Positions 33,726-43,445 of a stretch of 64,000 nt of DNA are shown in pieces (positions within the stretch are counted from its first letter, which is position 1; every line of letters starts with the position of its first letter). The notes beneath the pieces were generated by a model, which made no database searches, was not told the origin of the DNA, and saw only the letters and a list, made by a program, of their open reading frames with translations. Both the position numbers and the translations under genes were made by a program. The DNA is from PHAA01 sp964457945 (GTDB lineage Bacteria; Bacillota; Syntrophomonadia; Syntrophomonadales; Syntrophomonadaceae), in the NCBI GenBank assembly GCA_964457945.1, contig CAYWFX010000007.1, positions 1-64,000 on the forward strand, written 5' to 3'.

Positions 33726-35963
33726 ATGTTGCCTTTACCGGAACTAGATGATCAGGATTTCCAGCAGATAGTAGACGACGCACGAAAAATGATACCCCAA
33801 CTATTCCCCGGGTGGACTGATGAGAACTACCATGATCCGGGTATCACTTTAATCGAACTACTGGCTTGGTTAACTGAGATGCAGCAGTTTTACCTCAACC
33901 GGATTACTCGTAAGAATGAATTGAAGTTCCTCAATCTTATGGGTATAAAGCTGCGCAGCGCTCTCCCGGCCAGAACTGACGTTACCTTTAGCGCTGTGCC
34001 TAAAATGATGTCAATTCCTGCAGCTAGCAGACTGGCAGCAGGTGATCAGATATTTGAGACTACTGAACCACTTTATCTGCTCCCTGCCCAAATAGATAAA
34101 ATTCTAGTTTATTCGGAGAAGGACTACCGGGAATTTACATCATTTAATGAAACTAGGGGTCTCTACTATTATGCTTTTGGCCGGGACGCTAGAAAGAATA
34201 ACAAGTTACTGATAGGTCTGGATCAGAACTTACCTGCCGGAGTGGAGTTGTCCCTGGCCCTGCATCTTTATGAGGACTATCCTGTAAAGCCAGGACCAGC
34301 GGGGGAATACGAGGCTGAAATAATTCCGCCTGCCCGGGTTGCATGGAAATACTATGGTCGGGAAGGTGAAGAAAGCGTCTGGAGACCGCTTACAATCCTG
34401 CTCGATGAAAGCGCGCACTTTACTAAGAGCGGCAGTATCAAGTTTTTGCTGCCTGACGCGATGGAAGCAACCAGGATCAGCCCGGCTTTGGACCGCCAGA
34501 GATTTTGGATCGCCTGCTTCCTGGAAGATGACGTATATGAACTCCCTCCTCGTGTAGAAGACATCTGTCTGAATACTGTATCGGTAGTACAACAGTCTAC
34601 TTTAAGTGAGATACACGATTTTTCCAGCAGCGGAGAAAGCAGCATGCAATTTAAGCTTGCCAGCAGTATTGCACTGTATGGATGCAATCAAGTTCAAATA
34701 AAGGATGAAAATGGAGACTGGATATTCTGGAAGGAAGTTGCAGATATTTCCATGTGTGAAGCAGGAGAAAGAAAATTCAGCCTTAAGCGAAACGAGGGCC
34801 AGGAGATAATTATTGAGTTCGGTGATGGACAGCGGGGGATGATACCTCCGCCCGGCAGCAACAATATCCGCTTAATATCGTTTCAGCCCAGTTTTAACGA
34901 ACAACGCTGGTTGGGACCAAGTAATGGATTACCCGGACAGTCATTCGAATTACCCGTACATCCTCTCCTGGACCTGGAATTTCGGCTGCAGGTAGGGAAA
35001 AGATCTAATGCTGCTCAGGAAATGGTGTGGCAGGACTGGCAGGCAGTTGATGATTTTATCGCTTCTGGACCTTCTGACCGCCATTATGTGCTGGAGGAAG
35101 AGCCGGGGGTAATATACTTTGGCAACCATGAAAATGGAATCATCCCCGAGCGAGAGGAACAAGCCAACCTATTGCTTATAGGCTACCGAACCGGTGGTGG
35201 TATAAAGGGTAATGTCAAAGACTACGAGATAAACCGGATCCTTGAAGATGAGCCACTGCTAAAAACGCTGCAGGTAGCCAATCACAGATCCGCCTATGGT
35301 GGTAGTCCTAAAGAAACTATAATTGAGGCTCGCAAGCGATTGAAATCTGAACGCAGAAGACCCGAGCGCGCCGTTACTGCTGCCGATTATGAGGCATTGG
35401 CATTGCTTACTCCTGGACTCAGGGTAGCCCGGGTAAAAGCAGTTTCGCTCTACCGGCCGGGGATGAGAAATTATCCTGATAGGCAAGCCCAGGCGCAGGT
35501 AACGGTAGCCGTAATGCCATATAGTGAAGTCCTTACCCCGGTTCCCAGTCCTGGTTTTCGAGAAACAGTATATCGGCACCTTAATCGCCATCGCTTGCTC
35601 AGTACTGAAATACACGTAGTCTCGCCGGACTATGTAAGAATTAATGTATATGCAGCGGTTGTTGTTGCTCCGGGAACAGTCCGGGCGGAGGAAAGAATTA
35701 CCCGAGAACTGGACCAATTTTTACAGCCCTTGGATCGCGATGATTTGAGTCGAGGCTGGCCTTTTGGACGTACAGTTTACCGGGGTGATATTTACGAAGT
35801 AATTAATCGGGTTCAAGGGGTGGAATATGTAAAGGACTTATGGATTAGCGCGGAAGGTAACAAGCTGCGCAGGGAGCTTAGCGGAGATGTTGAACTCCCC
35901 CCCTGTGGACTGGTTTACCCGGGTGATCATGAAATTGAGATAATCAACCGTCATGACCTGTGA
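33726..35963 (+). CDS. Baseplate J-like wedge protein, smaller (Afp12-like)
   Basis: A 745-residue gpJ-family protein. The start 'LPLPELDDQDFQQIVDDARKMIP' and 'NYHDPGITLIELLAWLTEMQQFYLNRI' are typical of the second CIS wedge protein. The J core is at about residues 480-640 (GYRTGGGIKGNV, ERAVTAADYEALALLTPGLRVARVKAV). The C-terminus 'YEVINRVQGVEYVKDLWI' is the usual end strand. It has CAGGAGGT before its ATG. Together with the larger J protein and the next gene it gives the conserved baseplate cassette. Confidence 0.92.
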   Translation: MLPLPELDDQDFQQIVDDARKMIPQLFPGWTDENYHDPGITLIELLAWLTEMQQFYLNRITRKNELKFLNLMGIKLRSALPARTDVTFSAVPKMMSIPAASRLAAGDQIFETTEPLYLLPAQIDKILVYSEKDYREFTSFNETRGLYYYAFGRDARKNNKLLIGLDQNLPAGVELSLALHLYEDYPVKPGPAGEYEAEIIPPARVAWKYYGREGEESVWRPLTILLDESAHFTKSGSIKFLLPDAMEATRISPALDRQRFWIACFLEDDVYELPPRVEDICLNTVSVVQQSTLSEIHDFSSSGESSMQFKLASSIALYGCNQVQIKDENGDWIFWKEVADISMCEAGERKFSLKRNEGQEIIIEFGDGQRGMIPPPGSNNIRLISFQPSFNEQRWLGPSNGLPGQSFELPVHPLLDLEFRLQVGKRSNAAQEMVWQDWQAVDDFIASGPSDRHYVLEEEPGVIYFGNHENGIIPEREEQANLLLIGYRTGGGIKGNVKDYEINRILEDEPLLKTLQVANHRSAYGGSPKETIIEARKRLKSERRRPERAVTAADYEALALLTPGLRVARVKAVSLYRPGMRNYPDRQAQAQVTVAVMPYSEVLTPVPSPGFRETVYRHLNRHRLLSTEIHVVSPDYVRINVYAAVVVAPGTVRAEERITRELDQFLQPLDRDDLSRGWPFGRTVYRGDIYEVINRVQGVEYVKDLWISAEGNKLRRELSGDVELPPCGLVYPGDHEIEIINRHDL

Positions 35964-35997
35964 TGGTTTCCATATATGGAGAGGGGGTGAATAACTT

Positions 35998-38094
35998 ATG
36001 TATAGTCAATTTAGCTTTTTGGCTCTAAATAAAGAATCCGACTGGGAGCGTGGCCGGGGGGAAAACCTTCTGTTAGCCGAGCAAGGAATTAGCCTGATGA
36101 AGGATCAAAAATATGCCTTATACCGTACTATCTTACAGACTGAGACAGGCATAGTGGAGCCAATAACGAATATAGGAAGCGGATCATTCGGCCTGGTATA
36201 TTTGTTGGACCGACTTGGGAATCTCTGGACCTATGACTATATTAATTGCCAGACTACCCTGCTGTTAAAGGAGGGACATGGCTTATTCAGCGGTGAGGCT
36301 CTTCTGGCGGCAGCCAAAAACACCCTATTCCTGGTGGAATCTGACCCAGCTGCAATTATTGCTATATCAGCAGCTAACGGCCAGATTCTATGGACCAAGA
36401 GCGAGTTCTATGGTGGGTCTCCCCTGGCTGTAGTGGTCAGTGCCAGCGATCACCTATTGGTGGTAACGTGCAGTAATAGGTCCCTTTCTTACCAAGCGGA
36501 TAAGGGTGATGACTTCGCTACAATTCAAATGGCAATACTGCAAGTTACTCCCGATGGTCAGATTAGGGTTCTTGCATCACCGCTATCTTTGGCTCTAGAG
36601 AAATCAGGGGAATGCCCGCAACGAGGCCGGGTAGAAATTGCATTGGGAATAGAAGAGCAGATATATGTACTAGATACCTGCAGCGGACAGCTCTGGAGGT
36701 TTGCTCCGGATGGTAGTTTGCTGGCTAATAACCGGCTTAGTTTATCGGCCCGGGCTGTCGGTTTGGGCGTAGATAACGAAGGATCTATCTATATTGCTGA
36801 TGCTCAGCAAATCGATCAAGATACTGAAGATGACCGTTCTGTCTTAATGTTCTCCGCCTCTGAATGGGAGCCGATCGGTGGTGTCGCCTATCGGGGTGTG
36901 GTAGATAACTTATGGCTCGACCCTGACAATCGGATATTTGTCTGGAATCGAAGCAATTTGTCTCTCAGCATCCTGGAGAGGCAGGAAAACATTAGACTTG
37001 ATTCTAATGGAACTCCCCGCGGTGTTTTCGTTTTTCCGGTACTGGACAGTATGGCTCTGGAAATGGAGTGGCACAGGTTTACACTGGATGCCGACATTCC
37101 CGATGATACGCAGATCAGGCTCAACTATTTTGCCAGCGACAGTAAAGAGCTGGTTATACAGGATCATTTAATCAATATGGAAGTGTACTTACAGGATAGG
37201 ACTGCCTCATTAGCTGAAGGACTGGGTTATATGAACTTTCTATGGAAGAAGGAGCTGGTTAACCCCAGAGATGCTCTCCTGCAGGGAGCAAAGGGACGCT
37301 TCCTCTGGCTAAAAATAGAACTGGTCGGAAGTGAAACCAGGACCCCGCTCTTAAGGAGTGTTAGAATATATTTCCCCCGTATGTCACTGTTAAGTTACCT
37401 TCCAGCCGTATACCACGAGTCCGGGAGCAGCCGGGATTTTCTGGAACGCTTCTTATCCCTGCCAGGCACATTACTACAGGACATGGAAGAACAAATAGAC
37501 CGCTTGGATAGAATATTTGATCCAGAAGTGGTGTCTGGGCCCTTTTTAAGCTGGTTGGCAGGTTGGTTAGGAATAAGTGCTGATGAGAACTGGAGTGAAG
37601 AACAGCTCCGGCGTCTGCTTATTAATGCTCCTTTCCTTTTTAGAAAAAGGGGTACCCGGGCAGGCATGGAAGACATCATTGAAATCTATACCGGAGAAAA
37701 ACCCATAATAGTCGAGTATTTCCAGTATAAATACCTGCAGGAAACAATTGAGATAAAAAAAATTATGTCCCAGCTTTATGGTCAGGATCCGTACGGTTTT
37801 GCAGTAATGGTCAAACAGGAAATGGTACCGACAGCAGCACAGGTTGGTGCCCTGCAAAGAATTATTGATGAAGAAAAGCCGGCTTTTACGGATGCCAGAC
37901 TAGTTATATTACAACCGTGGATTTATATGGATATGCATTCTTACCTGGGTATCAATACCTATCTGTCGGAATTATCTTTGCTTCGACTGGACAATAAATC
38001 TTCAGTGCCATTCAGTTCAGTAATCATTGATATGGAACGGGATAATCAGCTTGATACCCATAGCCGTATGGAACTCGATGCACATTTGCTATAG
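35998..38094 (+). CDS. Beta-propeller fused to tail protein I (baseplate)
   Basis: A 698-residue fusion. Residues ~40-330 show NHL/SMP-30-like propeller blades (FGLVYLLDRLGNLWTY, GIEEQIYVLDTCSGQLWRFAPDG, GVDNEGSIYIADAQ). Residues ~460-620 are a P2 gpI-like tail domain: SYLPAVYHESGSSRDFLERFL, then FLSWLAGWLG and KRGTRAGMEDIIEIYTG. Tail protein I joins the wedges and tail fibres. The extra propeller may be a receptor- or ligand-binding module on the baseplate rim. It starts at ATG behind GAGAGGGGGTG. Confidence 0.85.
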   Translation: MYSQFSFLALNKESDWERGRGENLLLAEQGISLMKDQKYALYRTILQTETGIVEPITNIGSGSFGLVYLLDRLGNLWTYDYINCQTTLLLKEGHGLFSGEALLAAAKNTLFLVESDPAAIIAISAANGQILWTKSEFYGGSPLAVVVSASDHLLVVTCSNRSLSYQADKGDDFATIQMAILQVTPDGQIRVLASPLSLALEKSGECPQRGRVEIALGIEEQIYVLDTCSGQLWRFAPDGSLLANNRLSLSARAVGLGVDNEGSIYIADAQQIDQDTEDDRSVLMFSASEWEPIGGVAYRGVVDNLWLDPDNRIFVWNRSNLSLSILERQENIRLDSNGTPRGVFVFPVLDSMALEMEWHRFTLDADIPDDTQIRLNYFASDSKELVIQDHLINMEVYLQDRTASLAEGLGYMNFLWKKELVNPRDALLQGAKGRFLWLKIELVGSETRTPLLRSVRIYFPRMSLLSYLPAVYHESGSSRDFLERFLSLPGTLLQDMEEQIDRLDRIFDPEVVSGPFLSWLAGWLGISADENWSEEQLRRLLINAPFLFRKRGTRAGMEDIIEIYTGEKPIIVEYFQYKYLQETIEIKKIMSQLYGQDPYGFAVMVKQEMVPTAAQVGALQRIIDEEKPAFTDARLVILQPWIYMDMHSYLGINTYLSELSLLRLDNKSSVPFSSVIIDMERDNQLDTHSRMELDAHLL

Positions 38095-38228
38095 ATGAGC
38101 AAAGCTTAGTGAAGACTGTTTACAGCGAAAGGGTAGGTGGTTGGCCAACGTTTTAAGGATACGGGCTCAGGGGGAATGTAATCTAGCTTTTGGGCCGTTT
38201 ACTACATTACGAAGGAGGAGGGTAAAAA

Positions 38229-39788
38229 GTGAAAAATCCCAGGTATTATCCCCACGAGAGGAACCGCTATTTTTATGGCAAGTTACTTACGGTAAGAGAT
38301 TTTGAATCTGAACAAAAATACTGTAATGATAAACGGCGTATGGGAAACCGTGTGCTGCATGGTGCTGGTGTTGTATGCGGACTGCAAGTGGTTGCTGTCG
38401 ATGATAAGACCATCTCAGTAGAAACTGGAATGGCCATTGATTACTCAGGACGAGAAATAGTTGTAGCCTCGCCTGTGACCCAAAAATTATCGATGATAGA
38501 TGGCTTTGGTAATAATGATTACGCCAAAAATATTTACCTATGTATTGAATATGATGAAAGAGGTAAAGAGCCGGTATATTCAGTAGCTAGTTCCTCGACC
38601 CGTGCGGAAGAGGTGGGAGAGCATAATCGAATGCAGGAAATTTATCATCTGTCTATTCGTGAAGATGCTCCAGATCCGGCTAATTTTGGTTTTTCCAGGC
38701 TTTTTGAGAATACAACCTTGCTTTACAGTGACGATCAATTGCGCGTCTGGCAAAGATGCCCGAACTATGTAAACCCCAATGATCTATTTGAGATTACATT
38801 GCTTGTCGAGAAAACCCTTCAGGTGCCGCGGGTTACAGTGGAATATGAACTTAGCGGCGGATACATATATGGGGCGGATGGTGAGCCAGGGGGCAAGATT
38901 TATTTCCAGGAGCCTGAGCATGAACGGGAGAGCAGCTATGAAGTGAGTTTCACCTTCCGGGCTGGAGCCACTGCCGGTATGGTAGACAATGTGCTTATGA
39001 AACAAGGCCGAATGAGAATTCAACTAGGCGAAAGAGTATTGGAACCTGAAGCCGATTGCAGCCAGGTATTGCAGATCGTAGCTGAACCGGTGAGAGAACG
39101 CATTTTGCAGGATTACCTTAATTTAAGCTTGGATCAGTATCTGGATAAGGAAGATCAGGCGATATATCTGGCTCGTATTAGTATTATGCAAATAGGTCCC
39201 AGTTTTATGATTGAGAAGGTAGAACAGCTTCCTTTTAAAGAGTATGCCTATAACCTATCCGATCTGTATAAACTTGGTGTTCTGGGTCAGGGTAGAGCCC
39301 AGGGACCTTATCTAACCAAGGCTTCGGCTTACTTCACGGAAGCAGAGGAAGAGCCACGGCTTGATGTCAGGTACCAGCCCGATAAAAATCAATTTGATTT
39401 TGATTTAGGGATTCCCCGACCCCGGGTAATTGCTGGGGCCGATAGTACCGGGGTGGTGGAGTTTGAACTGGAGGTGACACCCAGAGCTGCAAAAAGCTAT
39501 TTTTCGGATGAAATAGATCATGGTCTCGGTACGGGGCTAGTTCATATAATAACTGGAGTGGAAGAGAGCACCGAAGAGGAGGTGCTGCGGTCACCTCAAC
39601 ATTGTGAGCAGATTTTTTTCGGTGACTATGATATTTTTCAGAAAAGTGAATATGAATCAATGGCACCGCGTATGGATATAGGAACGGTGCTATATCCGGA
39701 AAGGGGTAGTTTCCGCATAGGAATTCGCTGCCAAACCCCTAGTGTCACCAAGGTCAGAATCCGTTGGTGGGTATACAAGAAAGCCTGA
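38229..39788 (+). CDS. Conserved CIS-associated protein, possible fibre or baseplate part
   Basis: A 519-residue protein with no secretion signal. The N-terminus NRYFYGKLLTVRDFESEQKY and 'LHGAGVVCGLQVV', 'GMAIDYSGREIVV' recur in my memory of proteins that end baseplate cassettes in other headless tail loci, but I know no established function. The later part is beta-rich with no enzyme motif. It follows the tail-I gene after 134 nt and has AAGGAGGAGGG before its start. The next gene, a periplasmic binding protein, begins 14 nt after it, so the transcript probably continues. Confidence 0.7.
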   Translation: MKNPRYYPHERNRYFYGKLLTVRDFESEQKYCNDKRRMGNRVLHGAGVVCGLQVVAVDDKTISVETGMAIDYSGREIVVASPVTQKLSMIDGFGNNDYAKNIYLCIEYDERGKEPVYSVASSSTRAEEVGEHNRMQEIYHLSIREDAPDPANFGFSRLFENTTLLYSDDQLRVWQRCPNYVNPNDLFEITLLVEKTLQVPRVTVEYELSGGYIYGADGEPGGKIYFQEPEHERESSYEVSFTFRAGATAGMVDNVLMKQGRMRIQLGERVLEPEADCSQVLQIVAEPVRERILQDYLNLSLDQYLDKEDQAIYLARISIMQIGPSFMIEKVEQLPFKEYAYNLSDLYKLGVLGQGRAQGPYLTKASAYFTEAEEEPRLDVRYQPDKNQFDFDLGIPRPRVIAGADSTGVVEFELEVTPRAAKSYFSDEIDHGLGTGLVHIITGVEESTEEEVLRSPQHCEQIFFGDYDIFQKSEYESMAPRMDIGTVLYPERGSFRIGIRCQTPSVTKVRIRWWVYKKA

Positions 39789-39802
39789 AAGGTGGCTATA
39801 AG

Positions 39803-40963
39803 ATGAGGTTTTTTATAAGAATTGCTACATGTACCATACTGATCATGTCCTTGTTGCTGTTACCTAAGCCATTGAGTGCCGTCAACGGGGTAAATGAGCA
39901 GCCGACTAAGGAGAATCAGCAAATAACAAGGAAATATCGTATAGCCTACTGTGAGACCGAGCCCTGGTTAAATTATGCTGGTACCTTGTATGGCTTGATC
40001 AAGGGTTTGGAAAGTGCGGGATGGGTCACTAATTCCAGTGGCTTGGTTTACCGGGAGGGGCAAATGGATACCGTGGCTATGTGGGAATGGCTTTCCAAAC
40101 AGGAGATATCTCCTTACTTGGAGTTTGTCAAAGATGGCCACTATACCCTGAGTACCATGAGTGACACGGAAAAGCAAGCTATGCTTTCGCGCCTGGCTCA
40201 GCAAAAAGATATAGATCTGGTAATAGCCATGGGGACTTCGGCCGGAGTATTACTAGCCAATGACAAGCATTCAGTTCCGGTAATGGTTTTTTCTACCAGT
40301 AATGCAGTCCGTTCCGGGATTATAAAATCCGAACAGGATTCCGGCAGTAATCATATATGGGCTCACATGGATGCCAAGATATACAAACGGCAGATGAACG
40401 TCTTTTATGATCTCTTTCAATTCAAGCGTATGGGAATGGTCTATGAGAATTCATCTCAAGGTCGGATTTATGCTGCAGTAGATGATGCGGTTGACCTGTC
40501 CAAAGAGATGGGATTTGATGTTGTATCAATGCCGATAGTAGAGCCAGTAAACAAAGATGACAAAGAAAGATATTATCGTGATCTGCTGGCTATACACCGT
40601 CAATTGGCAGAAAAAGTAGATGCCATGTACTTGACTATGGCCCCTATCGATCCTGCTAGATTAACCGAATTACTGAAACCGTTTTATGATAAGAACATTC
40701 CGGTGTTTTCTCAACTGGGAACCGAAGAAGTCGTGGCAGGAGCTTTAATCAGCGTGGCTCGGGCAGATTTTAGCGGGGTAGGAAAGTTCGGTGCAGATAA
40801 TATGATTAAGATTCTGCAGGGTAACTCACCCCAAAAACTACCCCAGGTTTTTGCAAACGTACCTCATATAGCTTTAAATATGGAGGTCGCCAGGAAGATA
40901 GGATACCAGCCACCATTCGAAATACTACTGGTAGCAGATGAAATTTACCAGTCGATCAAGTGA
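39803..40963 (+). CDS. Periplasmic ABC-type substrate-binding protein
   Basis: A 386-residue exported protein. The signal peptide spans about residues 1-29 (ending LLPKPLSAVNG), with no lipobox. The mature part has the two-lobed fold of ABC_sub_bind/peripla_BP proteins: LVIAMGTSAGVLLANDKHSVPVMVFS in pieces, 'FKRMGMVYENSSQGR', and 'DKNIPVFSQLG'. No permease or ATPase follows, so it may feed a sensor rather than a transporter. The frame is open from 39764 but the ATG at 39803 follows AAAGGTGG. It is 14 nt from the CIS gene upstream and 76 nt from the sensor-MFS fusion downstream. Confidence 0.8.
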   Translation: MRFFIRIATCTILIMSLLLLPKPLSAVNGVNEQPTKENQQITRKYRIAYCETEPWLNYAGTLYGLIKGLESAGWVTNSSGLVYREGQMDTVAMWEWLSKQEISPYLEFVKDGHYTLSTMSDTEKQAMLSRLAQQKDIDLVIAMGTSAGVLLANDKHSVPVMVFSTSNAVRSGIIKSEQDSGSNHIWAHMDAKIYKRQMNVFYDLFQFKRMGMVYENSSQGRIYAAVDDAVDLSKEMGFDVVSMPIVEPVNKDDKERYYRDLLAIHRQLAEKVDAMYLTMAPIDPARLTELLKPFYDKNIPVFSQLGTEEVVAGALISVARADFSGVGKFGADNMIKILQGNSPQKLPQVFANVPHIALNMEVARKIGYQPPFEILLVADEIYQSIK

Positions 40964-41039
40964 GCGGATATGGATCAGTTATGCTGGGGCGTTATGCTTA
41001 TTGGATATAAAATTGTAGAAAAAGCGGGGGAGAAGAACC

Positions 41040-43445
41040 ATGTCATTTAAAAAAGGAGCTTTACTGCTAGGTACAGTCATGATGTTACTTATCCTGGTTC
41101 TGGGGTTCACCGGCGCTTTGAACATATCATCGTTCAGGACCAGCTATACCGATTCACTGGTAGCCAGTTATGCAGTGGCAGGCAGTGACGGAGTTAGAAA
41201 TATCGAATACGCTTTAAAATACGGCAAACCACTTGAAAATTTCAACGACATGGAAAAGATACTAACCGACATCAAGAGTATTTCGCCGGGAATTGAAAGT
41301 GTTCTGGTGGTCTCCCCGGAAGGGCAGGTACTTTATAACCATCAGGGCAAAGTAGATAGTGAATATTTATCTCCTGAAATACTGAAGAAGCTGCGTGTAG
41401 ATAGTTTGGCGGAGAGTGATTATCGTTATGTTGCTTTTGAAGGGAAGTATCACATCTTTTTGCCCTTAGTTGACCGTAATGCCAAGTGGGTAGGAAGCTT
41501 GGATATGGTGTTTAATGATCAAGTAATTGAATCACGGGTATCCATACCCAAGGCGGAGAGCCTACAGTACCTGGATATAATTGTTGCCCTGGCTGCACTG
41601 CTCCTATTTATTTGTCATATTAAAATCGATTTTCTGGAGCCGGATGGTCAGCTGAAGAAAAAATTGTTTCTGGCAGTGGTATTATCGATATTGACGGTTG
41701 CGCAGATTGCTTATGCCGGGATAAATTATTATATGTACCGGAATGTGTACTATGAAATGGCCCGGGAAAACACAATGGTAACTGCTAATATTATTCAAAG
41801 GGATATTGATTCCGTAGTATCTCGGGGGGTCTCCTATAATGAGTTGTATGGGATCGAAAAATGGATGCAGAGTATTATCAAATCTGTTCCCCAAATTGAT
41901 AGCATTACTATCAGTGATGACAATGGAAAAGCTGTCTACAGCACCGATCAGGGTATGCAGTTAGAGCAATCAAAAGACTCTGCTTACCTCTACAGCCTTC
42001 CATTAAAGACAGGGGGGGGGCAGAATAAGCTTACTGTCACAGCGGGTATAAATATAAGTCTGTCCCGGGAATACATTAAGCAGAAATCACTAGCTATTGC
42101 CCTGGATGCTCTAACAGTACTGATTATTGCCTTCTTCTTTATGGTAGAAATAACGCTCTTCCTGCTGGTGTATATCAAACAGGAAGTGAATCGCATGGCA
42201 CGTGCACTCAGTTCTGAAGGTCAGCGCAAAAAGATCGGGTCTATTGATGCCGAGATGATTCGGCCACTGGCGTTTTTCTACTTTATTGCATCAAGTATGG
42301 CAGCTTCCTACATACCTCTGATAATGAAAGATCTTTATCAGCCTATGTGGGGATTACCGAAGGAAGTTGTGCTGGGTCTGCCTATTTCGGCCGAGTTATT
42401 ATGTGCAGCCTTATCAATTATTATTACTGGTTACATAATCGAGCGGCGGGGATGGCGTTTCCCCTTTTTTAGCGGACTAATTTTCATGGGACTGGGGCTC
42501 TTGCTTTCAGGTCTGGCCTGGAACGGGGAAGTATTTATTCTGGCCCGGGCTTTAACCGGTATTGGTTATGGTTTCTCATGGATGGCTATGCGCTGGCTTA
42601 GTACCTCGCCTACCCAGCAAGAAGAGAAGACGCGAGGACTCTCTGCATATAATGCTGGAATCTATGCGGGATTTAACTGCGGTATAGCTATAGGTGCAAT
42701 GATGGCGGATCGGATCGGTTTTTCCCAGGTGTTTTTTATAGCTTTAATGTCGTTACTTATAGTCGTAGCCTTTGCCTTTAGTTTCATTGGCAAGGTTGAA
42801 TCGGAGCAGGAAGAAATTAAACCCAAGTTTATTGGGGGGAGGATATCAGCTTTCCTGCTTGATCCCGGAGTTATATTCTTCTTCTTTTTAATTACCATTC
42901 CCCTGGCAGTGTGCAGTATGTTTATGGATTATTTCTTTCCCTTGTTTGGGTCCAGTGTCGGCCTTTCAACTTCTGATATAGGCAGGGGATTCCTGATATA
43001 TGGCCTTTGTATCGTATACCTGGGGCCGTGGTTGGGAGGATTTGTCGAGAAAAGGTTGAGCCCTTGGACTGCCTCTTTATTAGCTGCTTTTATGACTATC
43101 GGTGCTTTGGGCTTGTTTTCCTGGCGGGGTGGCACAGTTATGGCAATTCTAGCCATCCTGATTATGGGGTTGTCGGATAGCTTTGGCACAGTAGCTCAGA
43201 ATAATTACTTCCTATCTCTCCCAGCTACCCAAAAAGTGGGTGAGAGTAAGGCATTGAGTTATTACAGCACGGTACGTCGACTGGGGCAGGTTTTAGGACC
43301 ATTTATCTTTGGAGCCCTGGCAATACTGGGTGCGATGCGCAGCGTAGGCTTGATTTCCCTGGCTTGTTTGGCTCTTCTGCTTATGTTTGCCCTTCTGTCA
43401 CGTACCTTTGTTAAAAGTGATACGGAGGTAAACCTGCCTGGATAG
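41040..43445 (+). CDS. Two-sensor-domain MFS-type membrane protein
   Basis: An 801-residue membrane protein of unusual design. Helix 1 (about 7-28) is followed by an extracytoplasmic Cache-like domain (about 30-175, SISPGIESVLVVSPEGQVLYNHQG in part), two helices (about 183-235), a second Cache-like domain (about 240-350, 'PQIDSITISDDNGKAVYST'), another helix (about 360-380) and then an MFS core of about 12 helices (about 405-790) with RALTGIGYGFSW and 'ERRGWRFPFFSG' loops. MFS proteins move small solutes; with two sensor domains this could be a transceptor. It lies between a binding protein gene and a GNAT gene, probably in the CIS operon. Confidence 0.75.
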   Translation: MSFKKGALLLGTVMMLLILVLGFTGALNISSFRTSYTDSLVASYAVAGSDGVRNIEYALKYGKPLENFNDMEKILTDIKSISPGIESVLVVSPEGQVLYNHQGKVDSEYLSPEILKKLRVDSLAESDYRYVAFEGKYHIFLPLVDRNAKWVGSLDMVFNDQVIESRVSIPKAESLQYLDIIVALAALLLFICHIKIDFLEPDGQLKKKLFLAVVLSILTVAQIAYAGINYYMYRNVYYEMARENTMVTANIIQRDIDSVVSRGVSYNELYGIEKWMQSIIKSVPQIDSITISDDNGKAVYSTDQGMQLEQSKDSAYLYSLPLKTGGGQNKLTVTAGINISLSREYIKQKSLAIALDALTVLIIAFFFMVEITLFLLVYIKQEVNRMARALSSEGQRKKIGSIDAEMIRPLAFFYFIASSMAASYIPLIMKDLYQPMWGLPKEVVLGLPISAELLCAALSIIITGYIIERRGWRFPFFSGLIFMGLGLLLSGLAWNGEVFILARALTGIGYGFSWMAMRWLSTSPTQQEEKTRGLSAYNAGIYAGFNCGIAIGAMMADRIGFSQVFFIALMSLLIVVAFAFSFIGKVESEQEEIKPKFIGGRISAFLLDPGVIFFFFLITIPLAVCSMFMDYFFPLFGSSVGLSTSDIGRGFLIYGLCIVYLGPWLGGFVEKRLSPWTASLLAAFMTIGALGLFSWRGGTVMAILAILIMGLSDSFGTVAQNNYFLSLPATQKVGESKALSYYSTVRRLGQVLGPFIFGALAILGAMRSVGLISLACLALLLMFALLSRTFVKSDTEVNLPG

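Noticed and set aside
19050..39788. Prophage interpretation of the tail-like cluster
   Set aside because: No capsid, portal, terminase, holin, lysin or integrase gene is present within the block, and DUF4255, LysM adaptor and wedge order fit headless injection systems.
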